13,751 bases of DNA, taken from positions 1 through 13,751 of the forward strand of contig JAJYMF010000415.1 of the NCBI GenBank assembly GCA_021787175.1, in the 5' to 3' direction. Source of the DNA: Pseudomonadota bacterium (GTDB taxonomy: Bacteria; Pseudomonadota; Gammaproteobacteria; Xanthomonadales; Rhodanobacteraceae). The position numbers were made by a program, and so were the translations under genes. Below are positions 1 to 7,947 of this stretch, piece by piece. The notes under the pieces were generated by a model. That model was not told where the DNA came from, did not search any database, and saw only the letters and a list, made by a program, of their open reading frames with translations. The number at the start of each line of letters is the position of its first letter. The stretch's first letter is position 1.

Positions 1-594
1 GACGCGGCCGGCGAGGACGGCGCGCGGGTGCTGGCCGCGCTGGTCGAGCGCGCGCGGCAGGCCGACCTCGGCGGCGGCCTGCGTCTGGGTGCGGTGGCCG
101 CGATCGATCGCGTCACCGAGCTCGAGTTCCTGCTGCCGCTGCATGGCGTGCCGGTGGCGGCGATCGAGGCCGCCGCGCAGCGGCACGGCTATCCGCCGCT
201 GCTGCCGGCGGGCGGCGTGCGCACGCTCAACGGCCTGCTCAAGGGCTACATGGACCTGGTGCTGCGCCACGACGGCCGCTATTACGTGCTCGACTACAAG
301 AGCAACTGGCTGGGCGAGCGCGTCGCCGATTACGCGCCCGCGCACCTGGCCGCGGCGATGCGCGAGCAGCGCTATCTGCTGCAGATGCTGCTGTACACCG
401 TGGCGCTGCACCGCTACCTGCGCGAGCGGCTGCCCGGCTACGACGTCGCGCGCGACCTCGGCGGCGCGATCTACCTGTTCGCGCGCGCGGCGGGGCTGGC
501 GCCCGCGGCCGGCGTCTATCGCGAATGCCCGCCGCCGGCGCTGATCGCGGAACTCGATGCGCTGTTCGCCGGCACCGCGGAGCGCGCCGCATGA
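1..594 (+). CDS. recB: RecB, C-terminal nuclease domain (5' end outside window)
   Basis: This is the last 197 residues of the RecB subunit of exonuclease V (RecBCD), which unwinds and degrades double-strand ends and loads RecA after Chi. The reading frame is open from the first base, so the gene starts upstream. The fragment is the RecB-type nuclease core. It has the metal-binding Asp in KGYMDLVLRHDGRYY (Asp codon 253-255), then the catalytic Asp-Tyr-Lys of LDYKSNWLG (codons 292-300), then LLQMLLYTVALHRYL and a GGAIYLF strand. Spacing and wording follow the E. coli RecB C-terminus closely, and all catalytic residues visible here are intact. The stop overlaps the recD start by four bases (ATGA), so the two subunits are probably translationally coupled. 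The helicase part cannot be judged. The family assignment is firm. Confidence 0.95.
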   Translation, partial: DAAGEDGARVLAALVERARQADLGGGLRLGAVAAIDRVTELEFLLPLHGVPVAAIEAAAQRHGYPPLLPAGGVRTLNGLLKGYMDLVLRHDGRYYVLDYKSNWLGERVADYAPAHLAAAMREQRYLLQMLLYTVALHRYLRERLPGYDVARDLGGAIYLFARAAGLAPAAGVYRECPPPALIAELDALFAGTAERAA

Positions 595-2468
595 GCAGCG
601 CACTGCTGGAAGCGATCCTGCGCGCGCCGGGTGCGCCGTGGCGCGCGCTCGATCGCCACGTCGCGCGCTGGCTGGAGGCGCACAGCGGCGAGCCGCTGGT
701 CGCGCTGGCCGGCCTCGCCGCGGCGGCGGCCGAAGCGGCCGGCAGCGCCTGCATCCACCTGCCGGCGCTGGCCGCGCGGCCGGTCGTCGGCGACGGCACG
801 CCCGCGTGGCCGGACTGGCCGCGCTGGCAAGCCGCGCTCGCCGCCAACGACTGGGTCGATGCCGATACCGCCGATCCCGTCCGCCCGCTGGTGCTGCGCG
901 CGGGCGACTGCTACCTGCGCCGCAATTTCGATCACGAGACGCGCCTGGTCGCTGCGATCCGCGCCCGTTTGCGATCCGCGCCGGCGCAGGATGAGCCATC
1001 CCTGCGTGCCGATCTCGATGCGCTGTTCGGATCGCCGGGCGCCGCCGTCGACGGGCAGCGCCTGGCCGCTGCGGCCGCGCTGAGCCGCGGCCTGTTCGTG
1101 CTCACCGGCGGCCCCGGCACCGGCAAGACCAGCACCGTGCTGCGCCTGCTGCTGCTGTGGCTGCGCCGGCGCGACGCGGGCGGCGGTCGCATCGCGCTGG
1201 CGGCGCCCACCGGCAAGGCCGCACAGCGACTCGGCGAAACGCTGGCACAGGGGCTGGCGCCGCTGCGTGCTCGTCTGCCTGCGCAGCCCTGGGCGCCGCT
1301 GCTCGACGCGATCGCCGCGCTGCAGCCGCAGACCCTGCACGCGCTGCTCGGCGCCCGCCCCGACCTCGACACCTACACGGCCGGCCCGGACGCGCCGCTG
1401 GCGGCGGATCTGCTGGTGGTGGACGAGGCCTCGATGGTGGATCTGGCGCTGATGCGGCGCACGCTGGAGGCGCTGCGCGCCGACGCCGATCTGGTGCTGC
1501 TGGGTGACGCCGGCCAGCTGGCCTCGGTCGAGGCCGGCTCGGTGCTGGCCGATCTGGTCAGCGCCGCTGGCGATGATGGCATACCCGCGTCGTGCTCCGG
1601 GAGCCAGCCTCCGGCGCCGGGCGATGCTCCGACGGCCGGGGCGACCGGTACAACGCCGCTGGCCGGTCACGTGCTGCGCCTGCACACCGTCTGGCGCGCG
1701 TCCGGCGTCCTGCTCGATCTCGCCGCCGCGATCCGCGCCGGTGATGCCGCGCGGGTGCAGGCGCTGGCTGCCGATCCGGCACACGCCGGGGTTCTGCGGA
1801 CCGCGACCGTGACCGACACCGCGGCACTGGCGCGCGCGCTGCGCGACGCGATCGATCCGCCGCACGGTGCCGGCCTGTTCGATGATCTGCTGCAGGCCGC
1901 CAGCCCCGCGGCGGCGCTGACCGCGCTGCGCGGCACATGCGTGCTGACCGCGCTGCGGTTGGGCGCGTTCGGGCAGCGGGCGATCAACCGCCTGATCGAG
2001 ACTCTCCTGCGACGGCGATTCGGTCTGGATGCCGACGATCCCTGGTACGCCGGCCGGCCGTTGCTGATCACCGCCGGCGAGCGCAGCCTGGGCCTGGTCA
2101 ACGGCGATCTCGGCGTGGTTCATGCCGGCGGCGATGGTCTGCCACGCGCGTGGTTCGAGAGCGCCGGGAACCCGGAGCCGCGCGCCCTGGCACCGCTGGC
2201 GCTGCCGGCGCACGAAACCGCCTATGCGATGACCGTGCACAAGAGCCAGGGCTCGGAGTTCGAACGCGTGGTGCTGGTCCTGCCCGCGCAGCCGGGGCGC
2301 GGGCTCAGCCGCGAGCTGCTCTACACCGGCGCCACGCGCGCGCGCCGCCGGCTCGAGCTGTGGGCCGGCGATGGCGTGCTCGAAGCCGCGCTGCACATGC
2401 GCATGCAGCGCGCCAGCCGCCTTGCCGAGCGCCTGCGCGCCGATGTGGACATGGGCGCCGATCGCTGA
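591..2468 (+). CDS. recD: RecD, 5'-3' helicase subunit of exonuclease V
   Basis: A 625-residue RecD, close to the usual length (about 600). It is the fast 5'-3' motor of RecBCD. It starts at the ATG that overlaps the recB stop; a longer in-frame reading back to 525 would run inside recB and is not credible. Visible superfamily 1B motifs are Walker A GGPGTGKTST (Lys179), a second nucleotide-site strand RIALAAPTGKAAQRL, Walker B LLVVDEASMVD (Asp278-Glu279), LLGDAGQLASVEAGSVL, motif V-like MTVHKSQGSEFERVVLVLP (about 547-565) and motif VI LLYTGATRARRRLELW near the C-terminus. The N-terminal 150 residues are the poorly conserved RecB-contacting domain. Residues of about 327-357 form a Gly/Pro/Ala/Thr-rich loop where E. 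coli RecD also has a variable insertion. The gene ends convergent with dprA across a palindromic repeat. Confidence 0.96.
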   Translation: MSSALLEAILRAPGAPWRALDRHVARWLEAHSGEPLVALAGLAAAAAEAAGSACIHLPALAARPVVGDGTPAWPDWPRWQAALAANDWVDADTADPVRPLVLRAGDCYLRRNFDHETRLVAAIRARLRSAPAQDEPSLRADLDALFGSPGAAVDGQRLAAAAALSRGLFVLTGGPGTGKTSTVLRLLLLWLRRRDAGGGRIALAAPTGKAAQRLGETLAQGLAPLRARLPAQPWAPLLDAIAALQPQTLHALLGARPDLDTYTAGPDAPLAADLLVVDEASMVDLALMRRTLEALRADADLVLLGDAGQLASVEAGSVLADLVSAAGDDGIPASCSGSQPPAPGDAPTAGATGTTPLAGHVLRLHTVWRASGVLLDLAAAIRAGDAARVQALAADPAHAGVLRTATVTDTAALARALRDAIDPPHGAGLFDDLLQAASPAAALTALRGTCVLTALRLGAFGQRAINRLIETLLRRRFGLDADDPWYAGRPLLITAGERSLGLVNGDLGVVHAGGDGLPRAWFESAGNPEPRALAPLALPAHETAYAMTVHKSQGSEFERVVLVLPAQPGRGLSRELLYTGATRARRRLELWAGDGVLEAALHMRMQRASRLAERLRADVDMGADR

Positions 2469-2480
2469 CCCGGCCGGACC

Positions 2481-2636
2481 GCTTCCTACCCGTTCGCGAT
2501 CAAGACACGAAAACCGCGTAGCCCGGATGCAGCGCAGCGAAATCCGGGAACGATGCTGCATCGAGCCCCGGATTCCGCTCCCGTGGGGCTCCATCCGGGC
2601 TACCCAGCGTATCGATTGAACGCAACGGGGCATCAG
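2481..2636. repeat. Palindromic intergenic repeat, copy 1 (recD/dprA junction)
   Basis: A 156-bp element that fills almost the whole gap between the convergent recD and dprA genes. Its counterpart is at 8942-9098. By eye the copies are about 85% identical with one indel, and 44 consecutive bases are identical (2496-2539 and 8957-9000). The core is a perfect 12-bp inverted repeat, GTAGCCCGGATG at 2518-2529 and CATCCGGGCTAC at 2592-2603. Nested inside it is an 8-bp pair, AATCCGGG (2541-2548) and CCCGGATT (2567-2574), so the RNA from either strand could fold into a long hairpin. The last bases, CATCAG, contain the dprA stop codon (2633-2635, read on the minus strand). Similar GTAGCCCGGATG...AATCCGGG repeats are widespread in proteobacterial genomes. 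A role as a bidirectional terminator or mRNA stabiliser is inference. Confidence 0.9.
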
Positions 2637-3748
2637 CCCACGCGCTGCCAGCGTCCGCCCGCCAGTTGGGCGACGCGGCCGTCGAGTTCGAGCAGGGCCA
2701 GTTCGGCCGCCAGCGCCGCGCTGCGGGCACCGGTGCGCGCGCACAGCTCGTCCAGCGCCGCGGGCACGTGGCCCAGCGCGTCCAGCAGCGCTGCGGTCGC
2801 CGCGGCATCGGCGATGCCCGGCGTGGTGGGTGCGGGCTCGGCGTCGAGCCGGCTGCGCAGTTCGGCACCCAGCGTGCGCGCCGCCGGGGCCAGCGCGGCG
2901 ATCACTTCGGCAGGATCCTCCACCAGCGTCGCGCCCTCGCGAATCAGCGCGTGGCAGCCGCGCGCCAGCGGGTTGCCGATCGCGCCGGGCAGCGCGAACA
3001 CCTCGCGATCCAGATCGACCGCCGCACGCGCGGTGATCAGCGCACCGGAGCGGATACCGGCCTCGATCACCAGCACGCCCAGCGCCAGTCCCGCCAGCAC
3101 GCGGTTGCGCTGCGGGAAGTGCGCGGCCAGCGGCGGGCTGCCGGGCGGGAACGGACTGACCACGGCGCCCCGTGCGGCGATCGCCGCGGCCAGTTCGCGG
3201 TGATGGTGCGGATAGACGCGATCGGCGCCGGTGCCGACCACCGCCAGCGTGCCGCCGGTGCGATCGAGCGCAGCGCGGTGCGCGGCGGCATCCACGCCCT
3301 CGGCGAGACCGCTGCCGACGGTCAGGCCGGCCGCCGCCAGCGCGGCGGCAAACCGGCTCGCCAACGCCAGTCCGGCGGGCGTCGCCGCGCGCGCGCCGAC
3401 CACCGCCACCTGCGGCCGCAGCAGCAGCGTCGCATCGCCGGCAACGAACAGCGCGATCGGGGCGCCGGCGTCGGCCTGCAGTTGCGGCAGAAAATCGGCC
3501 TCGTCGCAGCACAGCAGGCGATGCCCCGACTGCTGCAGCCAGACGCGGTCGGCGGCGAGGCGCGCGCGATCGGGCGATTCGATCCAGGCCCGCGCCGGCG
3601 CCGCCAGAGCGCAGCCGGGCCGCCGCAGTGCCGCACACACGGCCGACGCCGAGCCATGCCGCGCCAGCAGCGCGCGCAGCGCGACCGCGCCAAGGGTCGG
3701 CGTGCGCAGCAGGAACAGCCAGTCGTCGAGATCGGGGCGCAGGTCCAT
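2633..3748 (-). CDS. dprA: DNA-processing protein DprA (Smf)
   Basis: DprA binds incoming single-stranded DNA in the cytoplasm during natural transformation and loads RecA. With the chosen ATG the protein has 371 residues, a normal length. Residues 8-60 form the helical N-terminal domain (WLFLLRTPTLG). Residues 113-280 are the Rossmann-like core, with VAVVGARAATPAG (about 114-126), SGLAEGVDAAAH (146-157), FPQRNRVLAGLALGVLVIEA (211-230), RSGALITARAA and FALPGAIGNPLARG, ending in LIREGATLV. Residues of about 300-371 form a winged-helix-like C-terminal domain. An in-frame ATG at 3796 would add 16 basic residues (MTARLLPRRLRFRLAR). The start at 3748 is preferred because the conserved helical domain begins just after it, but neither start has a strong ribosome-binding site. 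The gene lies downstream of the lysM gene, probably co-transcribed, and its stop lies inside the repeat. The usual smg/topA neighbours are absent. Confidence 0.94.
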   Translation of the reverse strand: MDLRPDLDDWLFLLRTPTLGAVALRALLARHGSASAVCAALRRPGCALAAPARAWIESPDRARLAADRVWLQQSGHRLLCCDEADFLPQLQADAGAPIALFVAGDATLLLRPQVAVVGARAATPAGLALASRFAAALAAAGLTVGSGLAEGVDAAAHRAALDRTGGTLAVVGTGADRVYPHHHRELAAAIAARGAVVSPFPPGSPPLAAHFPQRNRVLAGLALGVLVIEAGIRSGALITARAAVDLDREVFALPGAIGNPLARGCHALIREGATLVEDPAEVIAALAPAARTLGAELRSRLDAEPAPTTPGIADAAATAALLDALGHVPAALDELCARTGARSAALAAELALLELDGRVAQLAGGRWQRVG

Positions 3749-3818
3749 GCGCGCCAGTCTGAAACGCAGACGGCGCGGCAGGAGCCGCGCCGTCATGTCG
3801 GAATCGGCCTACGCCGGA

Positions 3819-4961
3819 TCAGTCGGGCATGCGCAATTCGGCGCCGAGATGCACCGGCTTGACGCCATCCATCACCAGCCCGTAACTGACGTGGTCGAAC
3901 GTGCGGAAGATCATCACGTGGCCGATGAACTCGGCCGGCAGGGTCACTTCCTGGCCGAAGCTGCGCGCCTGGCTCGACGAGGCGACATCATCGTGGATGC
4001 GATCGCCGGGCTGGTAGATCGAGTAGGTCTGGCCATTGTCCACGCCCTCGTCCTTGCCCGCCGACAGCGCCACCACCTGGCGCGGGCCGACCGCGTCCAT
4101 GGCGTCGGAGAAGGCGATCACGCGCATGTTCGGCGGCAGCGCCTTGGGCGCGTGCGGGTAGTAGTCGGAGTCGTAGGGGTGCGTGTCCAGCGGCAGGATG
4201 CGGTCGCCCTTGCGCAGCTCCATGTGCGACGACACCGCCAGCAAGGTGGCCGGATCGCCGCCGCGCAATACCTCGACGGTGCCGATCACGGTGCCCTCGT
4301 AGCCCAGCGCGTGCCCGCTCGACAGGCGGTCGCGATCCGCATAGCCCATCTCGTCGCGATGCCAGGGGCCGGAGTACATCTCGACGTTGCTGTCGAGCGA
4401 CTGCGCGATCTGGTCGCGGGACCCGGCGTCCGGGTGGAAGGTCAGGAAGACATGGCTGGGGCGCACCACGGCGAAGCGCTCGCCGGGCTTGGCGTCCAGG
4501 CCGCGCACGTAAACGAACTGCCCGGCCACGCCGCGCAGCTGGTTTTCCTCGAAACCGACCACGTACGGAGCCTTGCTCAACGCGTCGCGATCGGGGAACA
4601 CGCGGGTATCGACCAGGAACGGCTTCAGCCCGGCCAGCGGCAGCGGCGCGATCGCTTCGCCGAGCTCGGTGACGCGCACGCGCGGCTCCAGCCGCAGCTC
4701 GCCGCGGCCGTTGCCGAGATAGGCGAGGTTGAGCACGTCGCCGGGATAGATGCGGTGCGGATTTTTCACCTGCGGGTTGGCCTGCCAGATTTCCGGCCAC
4801 AGCCAGGGCTTCCGGAGGAAATGCGCGGAGATGCTCCACAGCGTGTCGCCTTTGCGCACGGTGTAGGAAGCCGGCGCGTCGGCGCGCAGATCCGAGGTGG
4901 CGGCGTAGACGGCCAGCGAGCACAGCATGCCGGCGAGAAGCGCAAGGGATTTCTTAAGCAT
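3819..4961 (-). CDS. Exported LysM-domain protein
   Basis: A 380-residue protein that begins with a Sec signal peptide: MLKK, a hydrophobic stretch, then a likely cleavage after Val-Tyr-Ala at about residue 20. Residues 33-82 are one LysM domain (YTVRKGDTLWSIS ... WPEIWQANPQVKNPHRIYPGDVLNL), which binds peptidoglycan N-acetylglucosamine. It therefore acts in the periplasm at the cell wall. The remaining 300 residues resemble no catalytic domain I know, and I see no amidase or peptidase motif. The start at 4961 is chosen because it gives the signal peptide and has a purine-rich GGGGAA about 10 bases upstream; the frame stays open further upstream without a plausible start. A LysM gene beside dprA and divergent from def is a recurrent layout in the Xanthomonas group, which suggests a conserved but uncharacterised envelope role. 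It probably shares a transcript with dprA. Confidence 0.88.
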   Translation of the reverse strand: MLKKSLALLAGMLCSLAVYAATSDLRADAPASYTVRKGDTLWSISAHFLRKPWLWPEIWQANPQVKNPHRIYPGDVLNLAYLGNGRGELRLEPRVRVTELGEAIAPLPLAGLKPFLVDTRVFPDRDALSKAPYVVGFEENQLRGVAGQFVYVRGLDAKPGERFAVVRPSHVFLTFHPDAGSRDQIAQSLDSNVEMYSGPWHRDEMGYADRDRLSSGHALGYEGTVIGTVEVLRGGDPATLLAVSSHMELRKGDRILPLDTHPYDSDYYPHAPKALPPNMRVIAFSDAMDAVGPRQVVALSAGKDEGVDNGQTYSIYQPGDRIHDDVASSSQARSFGQEVTLPAEFIGHVMIFRTFDHVSYGLVMDGVKPVHLGAELRMPD

Positions 4962-4996
4962 GGCTGGCAATTCCCCGTTCCCCCTAGGGTTTCTGG

Positions 4997-5025
4997 AGTG
5001 TAGCCCAGCCCGATAGCGCGAACAA
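4997..5025 (-). promoter_or_regulatory. Candidate sigma-70 promoter for the lysM-dprA unit
   Basis: Read on the minus strand, TTGTTC (5025-5020) and TACACT (5002-4997) are separated by exactly 17 bases. The -10 hexamer matches 4 of 6 consensus positions and the -35 hexamer 3 of 6. The -10 lies 35 bases before the chosen ATG at 4961, giving a short leader that contains the purine-rich ribosome-binding site. Spacing and position are good, but the match is moderate and untested. Confidence 0.5.
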
Positions 5026-5066
5026 TCGCCGTCGGAGCCAGCCTCGCGCCGGCCCGGGCACAGGCT

Positions 5067-5072
5067 TACAAT
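5067..5072 (+). promoter_or_regulatory. Candidate -10 element for the def-fmt-rsmB operon
   Basis: TACAAT matches the -10 consensus at 5 of 6 positions and stands out in GC-rich sequence. It lies 68 bases before the def ATG. No good -35 hexamer lies 16-18 bases upstream (TCGCGC at 17), so the promoter would need an activator or other contacts. This is a prediction from sequence only. Confidence 0.4.
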
Positions 5073-5140
5073 GCGAAATACTAGGGGTGGAATGGCTTGC
5101 ATTCCGCCGATTCGTCCGCAGTTCCGCCCCGGGAACGATC

Positions 5141-5662
5141 ATGGCCAAGCTCAGCATTCTCGAATATCCGGACCCGCGCCTGCGCACCGTCGCGCAGCCC
5201 GTGACCGTGTTCGACGCCGCGCTCAGGCAGCTCGCAGCGGACCTGTTCGAGACCATGTACGCCGCGCCCGGCATCGGGCTGGCCGCCAGCCAGGTGGACG
5301 TGCACCGGCGCCTGCTGGTCGCCGACGTCAGCGAGGACAAGGACGATCCGCGCGTGCTGGTCAACCCGCGCATCCTCGAGCGCGAGGGCGCACAGGTGTA
5401 CCAGGAGGGATGCCTGTCGGTGCCCGGCATCTTCGCCGACGTCGAGCGTGCCGGCCGCATCGTGGTGCAGGCGCAGGATCTCGACGGCGTGGCGTTCACG
5501 CTCGAAACCGACGGCCTGCTGGCGGTGTGCATCCAGCATGAGATGGATCATCTCGACGGCAAGCTGTTCGTCGACTACCTCTCGCCGCTCAAGCGCGGGA
5601 TGGTGCGCAAGAAGCTCGAGAAGCAGCGCCGGCAGGCTGCGCCTGCGGCAGCCTCGGCCTGA
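5141..5662 (+). CDS. def: Peptide deformylase
   Basis: This cytoplasmic metalloenzyme removes the N-formyl group from nascent proteins. At 173 residues it has the normal length. All three family motifs are present: GIGLAASQ (44-51), EGCLSVP (89-95, metal ligand Cys91) and HEMDH (133-137, ligands His133 and His137, general base Glu134). These match the E. coli enzyme within one residue. The start is the ATG at 5141, preceded by GGGAACG and followed by the typical MAKLSILEYPDPRLR opening. The frame continues 18 codons upstream to another ATG at 5087, but that extension has no family resemblance. It is the first gene of def-fmt-rsmB, eight bases ahead of fmt. The pairing makes sense: fmt adds the formyl group that def later removes. 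Confidence 0.98.
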   Translation: MAKLSILEYPDPRLRTVAQPVTVFDAALRQLAADLFETMYAAPGIGLAASQVDVHRRLLVADVSEDKDDPRVLVNPRILEREGAQVYQEGCLSVPGIFADVERAGRIVVQAQDLDGVAFTLETDGLLAVCIQHEMDHLDGKLFVDYLSPLKRGMVRKKLEKQRRQAAPAAASA

Positions 5663-5670
5663 GGCTTCCC

Positions 5671-6612
5671 ATGTCCGATCGCCTGCGCGTGGTGTTCGCC
5701 GGAACACCGGAATTCGCCGTGCCCTGCCTCGAGGCCTGCCGCGCCGCCGCCGGCGTCGAGGTGGTCGCCGTTTATACGCAACCCGATCGTCCCGCCGGCC
5801 GCGGCCGGCAGCTGGCCGCCAGTGCGGTCAAGCAGGCGGCGCTGGCCGCCGGGCTGGCGGTCGAGCAGCCCGAATCGCTGAAATCCGCCGCCGCGCAGCA
5901 GCGTCTGCGCGAGCTGGCACCGGACCTGCTGGTGGTGGTCGCCTACGGCCTGATCCTGCCGCGCGCGGTGCTGGCGATTCCGCGTCTGGGGTGCTGGAAC
6001 GTGCACGCCTCGCTGCTGCCGCGCTGGCGCGGCGCGGCGCCGATCCAGCGCGCCCTGCTCGCCGGCGATGCCGAGACCGGCGTCTGCCTGATGCAGATGG
6101 AGCCCGGCCTCGACACCGGACCGGTGCTGCTGACGCGGCGCACGCCGATCGCCGACGACGACACCGGCGGCGGCCTGCACGATCGCCTGGCCGCACTCGG
6201 CGCCGCCGTGCTCGGCGAAGGTCTGGCGCGGACTGTGCGTGGCGAGACGCTGGCGGCCCACCCGCAGCCCGAGGCCGGCGTCACCTATGCGCACAAGCTG
6301 GACAAGGGCGAGGCCGCGCTCGATTTCGGCGATTCCGCCGCGGCGCTGGCGCGCAAGGTGCGCGCCTTCGACCCCTGGCCGGTGGCCGAGGCCGCGCTCG
6401 CCGGCGAGCGCCTGCGCGTGTGGGCAGCGACGGCGCTGCCCGACCGCACGGACGCAGCGCCCGGCACGCTGCTTGGCGCCGGCCGCGACGGTCTCGATCT
6501 CGCCACCGGCGACGGCATCCTGCGCATCACACGGATCCAGCGTGCCGGCGGCCGGCCACTGCCGGTAGCGGATTTTCTCAACGCGCACCCCGAACTGCGC
6601 TCGCGCGCATGA
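5671..6612 (+). CDS. fmt: Methionyl-tRNA formyltransferase
   Basis: It transfers a formyl group from 10-formyl-tetrahydrofolate to initiator Met-tRNA. The 313 residues match the family length. The N-terminal Rossmann-type domain opens with RVVFAGTPEFAVPCL and contains the catalytic triad Asn110, His112 (WNVHASLLPRWRGAAPIQ) and Asp148 (EPGLDTGPVL), equivalent to E. coli Asn106, His108 and Asp144. The C-terminal part from about residue 205 (TYAHKLDKGEAALDF, then VRAFDPWPVA) is the tRNA-binding OB-fold domain. The ATG is eight bases after the def stop. The TGA overlaps the rsmB ATG by four bases, so the three genes are almost certainly one operon. Nothing is unusual. Confidence 0.98.
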   Translation: MSDRLRVVFAGTPEFAVPCLEACRAAAGVEVVAVYTQPDRPAGRGRQLAASAVKQAALAAGLAVEQPESLKSAAAQQRLRELAPDLLVVVAYGLILPRAVLAIPRLGCWNVHASLLPRWRGAAPIQRALLAGDAETGVCLMQMEPGLDTGPVLLTRRTPIADDDTGGGLHDRLAALGAAVLGEGLARTVRGETLAAHPQPEAGVTYAHKLDKGEAALDFGDSAAALARKVRAFDPWPVAEAALAGERLRVWAATALPDRTDAAPGTLLGAGRDGLDLATGDGILRITRIQRAGGRPLPVADFLNAHPELRSRA

Positions 6613-7925
6613 ACGACCCGCGCGCCCTCGCGGCACGGGCACTGGCCGAGGTGGCACTGCGCGGCGCCTCCCTGCGCGAGGTGCAGGCGCGCGCGGCGCC
6701 GGCGCTAGCCGATCCGCGCGATCGCGCCCTGCTGGCGGCGCTGCTGCACGAAGGCGCGCGCTACTGGCTGCGCTACGACGCGCTGCTGGCGCGCCTGCTC
6801 GAGCGCCCGCTGCGCACGCGTCTGCCGGCGCTGCACGCGCTGCTGATCCTGGGCCTGGTGCAGATCGAGCGCATGCGCCTGCCGGAGTATGCCGCGGTGG
6901 CGGCCACCGTGGAGGCCGCCCGCGCGCTCGGCCACGGTCACCAGTCCGGGCTGATCAATGCGGTGCTGCGGCGCTTCCTGCGCGAGCGCGCCGCGCTCAC
7001 GGCCGTACTCGACGCCGATGCGGTCACCCGCCATGCGCTGCCGCGCTGGCTGCTGGATGCGATCGCGCACGACTGGCCCGAATCGGCCGGTTCCGTGCTG
7101 GCGACGATCAATGTCGAGGCGCCGCCGACGTTGCGCGTCAACCGTCGCCGCGCCGGTCGCGACGCGACGATCGCCGCCTTCGCCGCCGCCGGTCACGCTG
7201 CGCAGGCGCATCCCTGGCTGCGCGATGCCGTGCTGCTCGACGCCAGCACCGATGTCACCCGCCTGCCCGGCTGGAGCGAGGGCGCGATCGCGGTCCAGGA
7301 CGGCGCCGCGCAGATCGCCGCCGACCTGCTCGACGTGACGCCGGGCCTGCGCGTGCTCGACGCCTGCGCGGCACCCGGCGGCAAGGCCTGTCACCTGCTC
7401 GAGCGCGCCGATCTCGATCTGCTCGCGCTCGACCGCGAACCCGAACGCCTGGCTCGCGTGGCCGCCAATCTCGAGCGCCTCGGCCTGACCGCGACGCTGC
7501 GTGCCGGCGACGCCGGGCAGCCGGCGGCATGGTGGGATGGCCATGCGTTCGATCGCATCCTGCTCGATGCGCCCTGCTCGGCGACCGGCGTGCTGCGCCG
7601 GCAACCGGACGTGCGCCTGCACCGACGCGCGACGGACATTGCGACGCTGGCGCAAACCCAGCGCACATTGCTGGACGCGCTGTGGCCGCTGCTGGCGCCG
7701 GGCGGACGCCTGCTGTACGCGACCTGCTCGCTGCTGCGCGCCGAAAATAGCGTCGTCGCCGCTGCGTTCGCCGCCACTCATGCTGACGCCGAGGTGGCGT
7801 CAGTCGTGCTGCCCGCGGGCCGCGCCGACGGCCCCGGCTGGCAGCTCCTGCCCGGTGAGGACGGCCTCGACGGCATGTACTATGCCGCGTTCGTCAAGCG
7901 CGCCGGCGGCGGCCCGGCGCGCTGA
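6609..7925 (+). CDS. rsmB: 16S rRNA (cytosine-967-C5)-methyltransferase
   Basis: A 438-residue RsmB (Sun/Fmu), which makes m5C967 in 16S rRNA using S-adenosylmethionine. Residues 1-140 form an all-helical NusB-like RNA-binding domain (ARALAEVALRG ... ALLILGLVQIERMRLPEYAAVAATVEAAR). The C-terminal half is the Rossmann methyltransferase, with the SAM loop LDACAAPGGKACHLLE, the acidic FDRILLDAPCSATGVLRRQPD (Cys323) and LLYATCSLLRAENS (Cys373, the nucleophile). These correspond to E. coli Cys325 and Cys375. The chosen ATG overlaps the fmt stop (ATGA); the open frame further upstream lies within fmt. It closes the housekeeping operon, and a glycosyltransferase gene follows after 22 bases on the same strand. 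Confidence 0.97.
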   Translation: MNDPRALAARALAEVALRGASLREVQARAAPALADPRDRALLAALLHEGARYWLRYDALLARLLERPLRTRLPALHALLILGLVQIERMRLPEYAAVAATVEAARALGHGHQSGLINAVLRRFLRERAALTAVLDADAVTRHALPRWLLDAIAHDWPESAGSVLATINVEAPPTLRVNRRRAGRDATIAAFAAAGHAAQAHPWLRDAVLLDASTDVTRLPGWSEGAIAVQDGAAQIAADLLDVTPGLRVLDACAAPGGKACHLLERADLDLLALDREPERLARVAANLERLGLTATLRAGDAGQPAAWWDGHAFDRILLDAPCSATGVLRRQPDVRLHRRATDIATLAQTQRTLLDALWPLLAPGGRLLYATCSLLRAENSVVAAAFAATHADAEVASVVLPAGRADGPGWQLLPGEDGLDGMYYAAFVKRAGGGPAR

Positions 7926-7947
7926 TCCACGGGACACGAGCGGGCCG

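Noticed and set aside
2500..2635. Coding frames through the palindromic repeats (RHENRVARMQRS...IRE on both copies)
   Set aside because: The same peptide appears at both copies only because the DNA repeat is shared; such translated repeats are a known source of spurious genes.
516..3638. Very long minus-strand open frame (1040 codons) across recD and dprA
   Set aside because: It is antisense to recD and out of frame with dprA, rich in Arg/Ala/Gly without any domain, and typical of a high-GC shadow frame.
591..3748. recD-dprA as a dedicated competence island
   Set aside because: The genes converge and belong to different transcription units, and both are ordinary chromosomal housekeeping or competence genes; no other uptake gene is present.
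3231..5003. Plus-strand open frame of 590 codons opposite dprA and the lysM gene
   Set aside because: The minus-strand genes have clear motifs and starts; this frame is low-complexity antisense sequence.
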